DNA of 64,000 nt from Medicago truncatula (Eukaryota > Streptophyta > Magnoliopsida > Fabales > Fabaceae), in NCBI RefSeq assembly GCF_003473485.1, contig NC_053043.1:5466001-5530000 (forward strand), read 5' to 3'. The notes below the pieces were generated by a model, which did no database searches, was not told the origin of the DNA, and was given only the letters and a program-made list of their open reading frames with translations. This document shows, one piece after another, positions 25,517-37,298 of the stretch. Both the position numbers and the translations under genes were made by a program. Positions within the stretch are counted from its first letter, which is position 1; the number at the start of each line of letters is the position of its first letter.

Positions 25517-28500
25517 ATGGAAAACACAACTTCAACAACTAGCTCTGATTCTCTTTCTGCAACAATTTGCAACTCAATCCAAGCTCTGGGTCGTGGTTTT
25601 GATGTTACATCAGATATTAGGCTTCTTTACTGTAAAGGGGCACCTGGGTCCAGGCTTGTTCATCTTGATGAGGAACATAATAGGGATCTTGCTCTTTCTC
25701 AAGAACTTGTTGTTCCTAATGTTTCTTTGGATATTGATTTTTCTCGTGGGAAAAGTGGTATTGAGAAGACCCCTGTTTGTAGTTTTGAAAAGGTGATTGT
25801 TTTTGTTTTTAGGTTTTTTATTTGTTTTGTTGATTGCTTGAGAAGTGAATATCTCACAGGAAGGAAGAGTAAAAATAAAATAAAAATCATATTTTTATTT
25901 ATTTGTTCTTGTTTTTATTAGAAAATGTTAGTTGTTAGTATGTTATGTTAGATTTTGGAGTTGTTTATGTTGTTTTTGATTTTATTTTTGTGTATGGATT
26001 GGCTTATGATTTCAATTTGTTACATTGTGTTATCTAAATGCATTGGTTAATTCAATACTTGGTCATTTCCGTTCATTGCAACTTCTAGAGGGATGCATCC
26101 TGTCAAGAGTCCCACAATTGGACGAAGGTCTGAACATGGGTTTATCAGTGAGGGCAATCCTCAACTTACAAGCCGGCTGGTTTTCATGATAGAAGGAGTT
26201 ATGTCCAATATAAAAAGTTAATATGGTATAAGAGCCTATCAAAGATCCGTTGAGCCACCTTCTATCAGGTGATGGCTATCGGGTTACGCTTTATATGTCT
26301 AGTCCTAGGTGTGAGGTGTGTGTGTGTGTGTGTGTTAGAAGTCCTACATTGGATGAGTTATGGCTTGAATATGGGTTTATAAGTGAGGCAAATCCTTAGC
26401 TTACAAATTGGTTTTGTTAGGATGAGTTAGAACCAATATAAAAAAACTAATTTAATCACATTGTTGATTTTGTAAGGAATGCACAACACATAATTAGATG
26501 AGATAATATGAATGGTTTTAGCATATTAATTCCTTTAGGTCCCTAGTTTCCTGAAATTGGAATTGGATGATTCCAGTTATCTCTCATATCATATACACTC
26601 TCTCAAGCTGCATTTCCTTTTTGGCATGTGATTCGCCTATTGCAATTTAAAGTGCATGCAACAAACTACGTCATGGTGAAGGTGCAAATTGGTTTTGGTC
26701 AAGAAGAACATTATCAGGGAGTTTGGTAAAATCGCACTTTACTTGCCAAGCTCTGAATGCAATCAATGCATTAACTTTATGATTTATCTAGCTCCAACAA
26801 GGCTTTATTTTATCTTGCAACCTCTACAAAGTGTCTACTTACCGTGGTTATGTTATTGGTTCTACCTTTCTTTTTGTGAGAAAACATTATCGTACTATCT
26901 TTAGCTCTAAAGGATGTAGAAAGGCTTTCAGAGAATATTCCATGGTTGGCTAAATTCTTCTGGAAGTTACAAAACATGGAGTTGTTTTTAAATGCATAAT
27001 AAGTCGAAGGGTGGTGTGGTGAATTATTGGAAAATATAGGGATGATAAAATAGTTTAGGTGCAGGTGATTGGATTTTCATTATATACTGTCAAAGTAACT
27101 TCTGAGGTGGAGCCTTGGTGCAGCGTTAAAGTTGTTGTCATGTGACTGAAAGGTCACGGGTTCAATTCCTGGAAACAACCTCTTGTGTAAAAAAACATGG
27201 TAAGGCTGCGTACAATACACCAAAGGGTGGGACCCCTTCCTGGACCCTACGCATACCAGTGTTGACATAAAATTTGGACTTGTAAAAATGATTTTGGATG
27301 CCAAAAGTGCTATCAACTACATTTTTCCTATCTATTTGTTTTGAAATCTATCTCCTAGAATTTGTGGTTGGGCCTAAGACAACCCCACAAAACCGGCTTG
27401 TGAGGTGATGGCTGCCCCCACTATACACACTTGTTTAGGCCACATCATTGAAGATATATTTGTAGGCTCTGCATATTTTTACTGTAGCATTCATTTATAA
27501 ATGATGACTAAATTTTTCAGATGGCGGAATATTTCAATGAAAGGTCAGGCATAGAAGGAAAAATTCCACTTGGAAGCTTCAATTCTATGTTCAACTTCAC
27601 TGGCTCTTCAATGGTTGATGCAGCAGCCACTAAATCACTTGCCATGGTTGGATATTTCATTCCTCTATTCGAAGTTAAATTAACGAAACAAAATTTGGCC
27701 TTGAATGATGAAGTCAGGCGCGCTGTTCCTTACTCTTGGGATCCAGCATCCTTGGCTAGGTAAACTAAGTTTTTAATGTTTAATGCATAGAGTATTGAGT
27801 TATATTTTCTGCAGAAAATGATTTTGGCTTGATGTTCTTAGATTTTATGCAATACACATAGAGTTTACTTCTAAATTGACACATACTTAAGATGTAATAT
27901 CCTGGTCTTCTGAAGATATAATACCCTGTTGTTAACAAATTTCCCCTCATCCTAACAAATTAACCAGTAAAATTCCTATAAAAAAAGTAATTTCAGTATT
28001 TATTAATATTTGTATATAGCAGTTTATGTTCTGAATTAGAAGTGGTTGGTTCTAATGCATTGAAAATTATCTATTGCTAATATATTTTTGCAAAACAAAA
28101 CACTAAAATTTGCAACATCCTTATGTTTTTTTTTAAATGATTAAATATAATTTATTTACTTGAACTCAAAGTCATTCAGCCCCTTGAATATATCTTTGTG
28201 AAGTCTACTAAGAGTTATGGATTCTCAGGATGCACTTACATAAGCCAATCATCCTTTTTATTCTTCTTAGGAAACGGACCTAAAAATAATAAGATTTTGA
28301 AACTCCAAATGACCACAACTTTGTCTGAATTGTTCAGGTTAAGATTTGTATTTTGATGATAACACGAAAGCTCCTGGTTGTCTGTGACAAATACAATATT
28401 ATAGTTAATGAATTTCTATATGCTTCACTTGTCATCTGTGTCATTTAGTTATCTTGTTAAAGAAATTGTGCTCTGTATTTTCCAGATTCTTAATCTTACT

Positions 28501-31500
28501 TTTTTTTTCTTCTTTCAAATGAAAGTGTAGAATTCTACATAGGCATCTAAAAGACAATGGATTTTTTCATTGTTGTTGTACTATGACAATGAAGATTTCA
28601 CAAAGCATATATATAATCTGACTTAAGTTAATTGATCCAATATTTTTCCCATTTCCCCTTAAAAATCTCAAAAGAAAAGAGTTATATTATATATCCTATT
28701 TGCTAGTTGGTATGGACAGAGTCAAGTTCTAATCGGATATTTTTGCCCTTGCTTCTCAGTTTTATTGAGAATTATGGTACCCATATTGTTACATCTGCAA
28801 CAGTTGGTGGCAGAGACGTCGTGTATGTTAGGCAGCACCAATCATCTTCTTTGTCTGCACCAGACATTGAGAACTACGTTAAGGACATTGAAAATGATAG
28901 GTTTCTTGATGCAAAAAACACATCAGGACCCGCTGCTTTGAAGTACAAAGAGAAGGTTAGTATTAAGAGTGGCCTCTTCCCTACCATTACTGTGAAAATA
29001 TACAACCTTTTTTGCTTCTGATTATTAATGAAACTTCGTTTATTTTATGCTAATGCATTATGTTGTAACCTTGTGCATTTATTTCTGACAATTACACTCT
29101 ATTTATGCCCTGTTTGGATAAACAACTTAATTAAGTTCTTATGTATAATGCTTAAAAGATAAATTAAATTTGAACTGTTTTAATATAAACTATAAGTTCT
29201 TTCACAAGCTATCGTAGAGAGCTGATCAAGATAAGCTGAATACAGCTTATGTACATGTCATAAGTTTTTTCTATAATCTCTTCCAAACAGTCTCCAAGTG
29301 AATATGTCAATAGATAAGTTAAAATAAGTCAATCCAAACTGACAATAGAAAATGATGCAGGCACTAATTCAGTCCACATACTGTCACGCTACTAATCTCA
29401 GTAAAGTGATCTTTTCATTATGTTGCTGCAGGATGTTACAGTCATTTTTAGGAGGAGAGGAGGGGATGATCTTGAGCAAAGTCATATTAAATGGGTGGAA
29501 ACTGTAAAGTTAGCACCAGACATCATTAACATGAAGTTTACACCCATTGTTTCTCTTCTTGAAGGAGTACATGGCGTAAAGCTTTTGGAACGTGCTATTG
29601 ATCTATATCTACAGTGTAAGTTCTAATCCAATTATTATTGCTGTAAAGTTGATATTATTACCTCTGGCAATAGTCATGCTAGGGTAATGAGCTCATTCAG
29701 CCCTAGGATCAGTTATAATATCATCAACTTCATAATATAAACTGCAACATCAATCAGAATATTTTTTTAAAAAAATTTGTGAATTTATGACGAGGCTTTC
29801 TTAACAATAAATGTCAGCTGCATGTTTAGGGATCCCAGTTATTATATGAATTTGAAGGAAAAAGTTTTGGTTCTGTGCCTGAAAACAACTCATGAAATAG
29901 GCAGAGTTCAGAGGAAATTGAGCTTGAAAACTGGGATAGTAATACTAGACATGACAATTTCTGGACAAGTATAACAAAATGTTAACATAATTTTTTAAAG
30001 TAGGTAATTGACCGCTCTTATATTAAACAGACAAACCTCCTATTGAAGACCTACAGTATTTCTTGGATTTCCAAATAACTCGAGTTTGGGCGCCGGAGCA
30101 GAATAATCTACAAAGAAAGGAGCCTGTTTGTCAATCTCTTCAGTTCAGCTTAATGGGACCTAAGCTTTTTGTCAGTCCAGATCAGGTATTGTTTACTAAA
30201 TTCTACTATTTTTAACATGAGTATCAAATTATCTCAAAAGAGGACTATTCGCAACACAAAACATAGATTCAGTGCTTAAATTGTGATTCTATGATTCTGT
30301 TTAATTGAATTGAAACTAGCTATGAAGATTTTTCAGAAACCTCAGACAGTTTATTGTAACACTCAAAGTTAAATGAATTATGAAACCTCAGACAGTTTAT
30401 TGTAACACTCAAAGTTAAATGAATTATAGGGTACGAAATTGAGAAATTACAAGTTTTATTTGAATTGGATTAAAACTCTGCCTATGTCGTAGTTGTTGAA
30501 AATCATCAAAAATCCAGTTCGACCTATGAAGCACTGACACATACACAAACACCAAACACAACACTAACACGTAGACACTGGTAGTAATTTAAGAAAATGG
30601 AAGTGATTGAATATAACCACATGAGTCAGTATCGGACACCAAACACACCTTCAATCTCAAGTATCAATGCTACATAGAGTCCGATGCACAGATAAAATAG
30701 GAGGGTTGTTTTAGTTCTTAAACAGTGAAAGTAAATTTTGTCAAATCTTTATGATAGACTATAGATTATAACTTGGTTATAACTTATAAGTTTGTGTAGT
30801 TGAGTTCAGGATCCACATTTATCACATGTTTGCTAGAGCAATGAAAGATCACGTACTTCAGAATTTGGATATGTATGTTGTTAACTCTAGACTACAAGTG
30901 AGTGAGGCAACACCATGACTTGTCATTGCAGGTAACAGTTGGACGCAAGCCTGTGACCGGACTAAGGCTGAGCCTAGAAGGGAACAAACAGAACCGACTC
31001 GCAATTCATTTGCAGCATTTAGTCTCACTCCCGAAAAACCTCCAACCTCATTGGGATGCACACATGGCCATAGGTGCTCCCAAATGGCAAGGTCCAGAGG
31101 AGCAAGACAGCCGTTGGTTTGAACCGATCAAATGGAAGAACTTCTCCCACGTAAGCACTGCGCCAATTGAGATAACTGAAACTAACATCGGAGACCTCTC
31201 TGGTGTTCATATTGTCACTGGTGCTCAACTCGGCGTTTGGGACTTTGGTGCCAAAAATGTATTACACCTCAAACTACTTTTCTCTAAGGTACCAGGGTGC
31301 ACGATAAGACGGTCAGTGTGGGATCATAACCCTTCCACTCCGGTAGCTGGACACAAATCAGACGGTGCTTCTTCATCATCGGCGAAGAAAACCTCTGATG
31401 AGAAAAAGGAAGATAGTTCCGTCCACATTGGAAAACTTGCGAAAATTGTGGACATGACAGAAATGTCAAAAGGGCCGCAAGATATTCCTGGTCATTGGTT

Positions 31501-31576
31501 AGTTACAGGGGCTAAGCTTGGAGTAGAAAAAGGAAAAATTGTACTCAGGATAAAATACTCCTTGCTAAACTATTGA
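25517..31576 (+). CDS. MACPF-domain protein of the CAD1/NSL1 family, six exons
   Basis: Plant MACPF proteins such as CAD1 and NSL1 restrain immune cell death (family knowledge). Exons with GT-AG borders: 25517-25792, 27521-27759, 28760-28955, 29432-29615, 30031-30185, 30932-31576. They join in frame to 564 aa. An in-frame ATG two codons earlier (25511) is an alternative start. The N-terminus has IQALGRGFDVTSDIRLLYCK. The MACPF signature is NYGTHIVTSATVGG (Y-G-T-H-x7-GG) at the exon 2/3 junction. Next come IFRRRGGDDLEQSHIKW and LAPDIINMKFTPIVSLLEG, then YKPPIEDLQYFLDFQ. The family C-terminus is RLAIHLQHLVSLPK, HWLVTGAKLGVEKGKI and KYSLLNY. It is shorter than the 600-aa members because the EENLLQWGLQ-type segment after exon 3 is absent. 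Intron 1 hosts a TRIM, an LTR fragment and a SINE. Confidence 0.93.
26101..26450 (+). mobile_element. TRIM retrotransposon in MACPF intron 1
   Basis: Two LTR-like copies of about 120 bp (26101-26221 and 26333-26450) share GTCC(C/T)ACA(A/T)TGGA, CTGAACATGGGTTTAT-like, AGTGAGG and CTTACAA words. Right after the first LTR comes TGGTATAAGAGCC (26224-26236), one base from the initiator-Met tRNA primer-binding site TGGTATCAGAGC. The internal part is about 110 bp, ends in a (TG)n tract and has no coding capacity, as expected for TRIMs. I could not find a clear 5-bp target duplication. Confidence 0.8.
27109..27260 (+). mobile_element. Au-type tRNA-derived SINE in MACPF intron 1
   Basis: Starts GGAGCCTTGGTGCAGCGTTA (pol III box A region) with box B GGGTTCAATTCCT at 27158-27170. 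It continues with ACAACCTCTTGTGTAAAAAA, then GGTAAGGCTGCGTACAATAC and GGACCCTACGCATACC. This order matches the widespread plant Au SINE consensus as I remember it. Same strand as the host gene. Confidence 0.85.
27366..27455 (-). mobile_element. TRIM LTR fragment in MACPF intron 1
   Basis: GGGCCTAAGACAACCCCACA, then AAACCGGCTTGTGAGG and TTTAGGCCACATC are complements of the LTR phrases in the 26.1-kb TRIM. It is a single partial LTR in opposite orientation. Confidence 0.6.
29109..29342. repeat. MITE-like repeat in MACPF intron 3
   Basis: Begins GCCCTGTTTGGATAAACAAC and ends with the near-complement AAGTCAATCCAAACTG. Inside is CACAAGCTATCGTAGAGAGC. Pieces of the same repeat lie at 2925-3030 (RPN11 intron 2) and 36022-36060 (NPF intron 3). 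No exact target duplication was fixed. Confidence 0.5.
30336..30427. repeat. Exact 46-bp tandem duplication in MACPF intron 5
   Basis: Two adjacent identical copies starting GAAACCTCAGACAGTTTATT (30336-30381 and 30382-30427). Confidence 0.95.
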
Positions 31577-34494
31577 TCCATATTTTTTTCCTCCCTTTGA
31601 ATTTGATTATTTTTTCCCCTTCACACTAGAAACAATAGCCAAACATTTTTTGCACAGGGAATCAATCTTTTGAGTTCTTTTGTGATATGTAGATTTTCAT
31701 TTTTAGTTATTTAGTTGATGGTGATGCAATGGTTTATTATATTTCTATAACTTTGTATTAAATTTTGTTGATTTAATGGAATATGAGCATAGTGACATTA
31801 TGAGGCGAGTTTATTCTGTCTTGGATTACATAGATTCACTGAAGTTTGGAGGACTATCTTCTACATTTTTACTTGAATGGATGGATATACACTCGTGTGC
31901 ATGGTTGAAAAAACCAGATTGGATGGTGTAATTTGAAGGCCAGTGAACTAATCGAATCTTGGTTCAGAAAAGCTCATAATCGAATGATGAAAAGTAGTAA
32001 CAAAAAAAATCTAACAAATTCAAATTAGTTTAAATTGGTATAAGAAAATCCGTTAAGTTTTAGTTATTTTATTTTATTTGTCATTTTCTTCCCATGGGTT
32101 AAACGTTAATACTTTGGATGCGTTAAACGTTTTGACACTTTCAATGCTTAGTTTTTCAAACTTTAGCTTTTGGTTACAAACTCCTTAGTTAGTATACTAC
32201 TATATGAGTAGTAATATTTGAACAACCATTTTATACAACTTTTGGGGTAATTTCTTTTTTCTCTCTTTTCATTGGTTAAAAACAATGGAGAAAGAAAAAG
32301 GAAGAGAGAGAATAAGAAGATAATGTGAGTATAAGAGAGAAAGTTGTCAAAAGGTTGTCACAAAGTGGATGTACAAATATCATTTCTCCTACTATATATA
32401 GAATATCACATAATCAATTTAATTATTATTAGATTTTAATAGAAATTCATTGTCTGCGCCTTCTATATATAAACTTAACTTAGTTGATAGAAACAATTCC
32501 TAATATATATAAAAATCGGAGTTCGAACCTTGTATACTCCACTTGTCAGCATAAAATAATTTAAAAGACACACAAAACAACAAATGTGTAATATTAGACA
32601 TCAATATAAAACTAATTTAAAATGACACACAAAACAATAAATGTGTAATATTAGACATCAATATAAAACTATAGTTAACAAACAAGTTCCATCCGAGTGA
32701 TATGAAGTTTGATGACTTTGTTTTTATCTTACTACTAACAAATAATTCTCTCTCACCAAAATAATTTATTTTAATCATTTATGTCATCTTTTCTCTTATT
32801 ATTGTATCGGGTCTTTTTTGTGTTATATTATTGGTTTATCTAACCAAAACTGCACCTTTAGTTAAAAAAAGAAAGTTATAGCAATGAAGCTTGGATATTT
32901 TCATGAGTTGAATTGCCAACTAATACTTGATGATCTCATATGACACAAGAAAAGAAGACAAGAATAAAAAATAAGAAATTAGTCAAACGACGGAGAAAAG
33001 AGAAGAACAAACAGATGGGAAGAAAATGACATATCAGCATGTTTGTAACATTTTTTTTTCTCTAAAAATTGTTTTCATTTACTCATAACAGTTCATTTCA
33101 GTTTTAAATTGCATGCACCTTCTACATCTCAGTATTTACCTTGCGGAAAAGGAAAAAAAAAAAAAATGAACATTGTGGTGTAACAATCCAGGGTCATTTT
33201 TTTATATATCTTTAGGAACTTATATTAATGGACTATTATACATATATGCCAAATTAACTGGCAGAAATTTGTTTACACATGAAATTTCTAGAGATTATCT
33301 AAATTCTAAATGAGATTAAACCTATATAAGGTTGTGGGAGTTTCAATTTAACAACTTTTGGAGCTATGTTAATAAAGTACCCTAGCATTGTGATTCTTGT
33401 TGAAAAATAGACTGCAAACTTTGGAATCTATCTCTTTCAAAGTCGGTAAATCTCATGCAATGCATTTCACTATCATCAGCTGCATTGTGTCTAATAAAAC
33501 TGTTTACCACATATCCAGCTGTGATAGTCTAACTAGGCAACACTTACCTTGGTTAAGATATATAGTATATACTTTTGGCATAGGTAATTTGGCCAATAAT
33601 TCTCTTTTAATCATGTTCTTATTGGATTTGGAATCAGTTTTATAAATTTTAATAAAATACCAAAACTATATCAAATAACTTCAATTGAGTGAACAATGTT
33701 CTTTTAAAACAAAATTGTATAAACATCATTTGGAAGACCCGAGTTTAAAACCCGGTTGAAACGATGGTTAAACTTAATTTACGTGCTGAACTTTTGATTA
33801 CTAGGCTCTATTTTTTAAAAATCGAAGGACGAAGACAAAACTAAAGTATAAATAAATAATAACAACTATAAAATCATATTTCTAAACGTAAAAAATTTCT
33901 AAAATTTTACGTGGATGATCGTTAGCGACTTAATTAGATACTTGGTGTATTGAAATTTAATGTCTACAATAAGTTACTAAATGAAATAATTGTGCTAAAA
34001 AGCTTGAATCTGACTTCCATACGGTATTATGTGAAATGAGTTTGAATCTCACGTCTAAAAGCTAGCTCGGAAGATGAGAGTATCTAGACACATATACATC
34101 CAATGGTCCAAAACTTAACAATGTAGAACTCAAATACAACTTAAATATTATGCGAAGATTACTCTTAGAGTAAATTGACAACTGTTCACATGTATTTAGG
34201 CTTTTATTTTTTTTTGGTCAAGTAGGCTTTTATTTTTTACAATATTTGTATATTGATAAATAATGCTTAGTTTAACTGAATTTAATGTATATATAGACAT
34301 ACATTGGTCCTCTCTGCTGTCATTGTATTTTCACCAATTGAGCTCTTTCTTTTGAATTGTCTACTCAAAGTGCTCTGCACAGCCATGGTATAACATTTTA
34401 ACTTATTTTTCACTTGCACCATGTACCTCACCTTTTTTCATTTTCTTAATTCTTACTAGGTGCTTATTATGTCCTTTTTTTTTCATTTTTGTCC
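31577..34494. other. Intergenic between MACPF and NPF genes
   Basis: 31577-31800 is the MACPF 3' region. 32215-32390 is a repeat related to 4005-4170. 32557-32670 is a tandem repeat listed separately. The remainder is AT-rich and I see no gene. 34300-34494 probably holds the NPF promoter and leader. Confidence 0.5.
32557..32670. repeat. 57-bp tandem duplication
   Basis: Two nearly identical adjacent copies, beginning TAATTTAAAAGACACACAAA and TAATTTAAAATGACACACAA and each ending CATCAATATAAAACTA. Confidence 0.9.
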
Positions 34495-37298
34495 ATGCAG
34501 GAAAAAGCTGAGTTTGTTGACATGAAGTTGGAAGCTGAGCTTCAACTGGTTGATGGAAATAAAGTGGACTGGAAAGGAAGAAGTGCACTGAAATTCAAAT
34601 ATGGTGGAATGAAAGCTGCTTTGCTCATGCTAGGTAGGTAAAGATAAGGTCTATTTCCCTGTAAGTGACAACTGAATAGAAAGAAGAACCGTAGTTAAGA
34701 ATTAAAATGGATTATGTCATCCTAGACTCAAGGTTTTAAATTGCTATCATATTTTTTTTTTGTTGTCATCTTTAATATAGTGAAGTAAAATATGGTTGAT
34801 ATTATGACAATTGTACTTGTGCGTAATTTCAGCGGCGTTTGCCACTTCATAGACAGAAAAAGAAAAGGATTAAAAACTTTGACATCACATATTCACGGTC
34901 AAGGTGCACGACCATAATTTAAATAAAAACGTTAAATGTTACGAAACATTGTCATCCCAAAACTGATAAGTGTTTTGATTTTTAAACTCGCATCGTGTGT
35001 GTGAATAGAAATGCTTTGTTACCACAAATTATTGAAAAGAAAAGAAAGAAAAATATACTTTGGTGGTCAATGATGCAGTTACTTATGTTTGTGTTTGAGT
35101 GCAGTCACACTTGGTTTGGAAAATTTGGCAACTTTCTCGCTAGCTGTGAACTCGGTGCCATATTTCATGGGAATCATGCATTATCAACTAGAAGATGCTG
35201 CTAACATGCTCACCAACTATATGGGTGTCAGTTACATTCTCTCTATTTTGGTGGCTATCGTTGCTGATACATGGATTGGTAGATACAAATCTGTTTTATT
35301 TTCTGGCTTCTTCGAGTTTTTGGTAAGATACAAAAATCCTCTCTCAATACCTCTTTAACATTTTGTGTAAGTAGTTGTTAACTTAGCACTAATCTAAACC
35401 CAAAAATGTGAAATGCAATGGAAATTGAAGTTCCTTTCAAATTTGATGTTATAAATGGACTAAAATTGCAATGAAGCCAAATGCTAGGATAGGTTTATTG
35501 AATAGTTATTCATAAGGTTATGTTTTTGTGATTGTTATTGCAGGGTCTTGCATTGCTTACAGTACAAGCACACTATCCTAGTCTTAAGCCAAAAGAGTGC
35601 AATGTCAATGACATAACAGTTCATTGTAAAACACCAAGTCGAGGCCAGGAAGCTATTCTCTTCATTGGTCTATACTTGTTGGCCTTCGGCAGTGCAGGAA
35701 CCAAAGCTGCATTGCCATCACATGGTGCAGACCAATTTGATGAATCAGATCCCAAAGAAGAAAAGAAAATGTCCACATTCTTTAATGTTCTCTTGCTTGC
35801 TGTTTGCATGGGTGGTGCAGTCAGCTTAACTTTCATTGTATGGATACAAATCAACAAAGGATGGGATTGGGGATTTGGTATTGGCACCATAGCTATATTT
35901 TTGGGTACCGTAATTTTCGCTGCTGGTTTGCCACTATATAGAATTCAAGTTGCTACAGGAAATAGTGTTCTCCTTGAGATCATACAGGTATCTAACCATC
36001 CAGGCCTTTGTCAATACTGCATAGCGTTTTTTGGATAAACAACTTAATTAACACTTTTTTCGACTATTTGAGGTTTTGAACACCATATGACATTTGGTCA
36101 TGTTTTTGCTAGGTCTATGTTGCTGCAATCCGCAACAGAAATCTTCATTTGCCTGAAGATCCAAAGGAACTATATGAAATTGAACAGGACAAGGAAGCTT
36201 CTGAGGAAATTGAGTTTCTACCTCATAGAGACATTTTCAGGTTCAAATTCTCAATTCTACAGTAGCCTGAAACATACTTGTATCTCTTTTGGTTATAACG
36301 CACTAGCAAAAGTGATACATGCAAGATTAGAAAGAAGAGTCTTAGATCAATCATTTATTAAAATTCATATATATATGCCTCTACTTAAATCTAAAATGAA
36401 GTTCCCTTTTGACAGGTTCTTGGACAAAGCAGCCATAGATTCAAAACCTGATATGCAATCGGGGAAATCAGAGGCACCAAGTACAAGTCCATGGAAACTT
36501 TGCAGGGTTACACAAGTAGAAAATGCCAAAATCCTTCTCAGCATGGTTCCAATATTCTGTTGTACAATTATAATGACCCTTTGCCTAGCTCAACTCCAAA
36601 CCTTTTCAATCGAACAAGGCTACACCATGGACACAAAAGTCACCAAACATTTTCACATCCCACCCGCATCCCTCCCATTCATCCCAATCATGTTCTTAAT
36701 CATTCTCGTACCTATCTACGACCGCATTTTCGTTCCTGTTATACGTAAATTCACCGGTATTCCAACCGGTGTTACACACTTGCAACGTATAGGTGTTGGT
36801 CTTATACTTGCTTCCGTATCAATGGCTGTCGCTTCAATTATAGAAGTAAAAAGAAAAAGAGTGGCCAATGACAATAACATGCTTGATGCTTTACCAGTAT
36901 ATCAGCCATTGCCTATAAGCACATTTTGGCTTTCTTTTCAGTATTTCATATTTGGCATAGCTGACATATTCACCTATATTGGTCTCCTTCAGTTTTTCTA
37001 TTCAGAGGCACCAAAAGGACTTAAATCTACATCAACTTGCTTCCTTTGGACTTCAATGGCACTTGGATATTTTCTAAGTACCATAGTGGTTAAGTGTATC
37101 AATGGTGCCACCAAGCATACCAAAAGTGGGGGTTGGTTAATAGGGAATAATATCAATAGAAATCATCTAAACCTGTTCTACTTGTTCCTTTCCATTGTGA
37201 GCTTGATCAACTTCTTTGTCTATTTGTTTGTTTCAAAGAGATACAAATACAGACCTCAAGGTACTAAGGTCTCAGCTGATGGCAGTTCAAAGGAGTGA
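34495..37298 (+). CDS. NRT1/PTR-family transporter (NPF, NPF4-like), five exons
   Basis: Proton-coupled carrier of the plasma or internal membranes; NPF members move nitrate, peptides, abscisic acid or other hormones (family knowledge), so the substrate is not predictable here. Exons 34495-34633, 35105-35322, 35544-35987, 36113-36240 and 36416-37298 join in frame to 603 aa. [20 protein letters not shown] opens the membrane part, followed by about 12 hydrophobic segments with a central loop ([20 protein letters not shown]). The PTR signature region is [20 protein letters not shown]. The first helix has LENLAT instead of the ExxE[K/R] proton motif, as in NPF4 members. The start is ambiguous: ATG at 34495 overlaps a good acceptor (TCCATGCAG), and an ATG at 34384 followed by GTATAAC could be a tiny first exon giving the same downstream frame. 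Confidence 0.92.

Noticed and set aside
26317..26336. (TG)n tract as a possible regulatory Z-DNA element
   Set aside because: It lies at the polypurine-tract position of the TRIM internal region and is a simple repeat.
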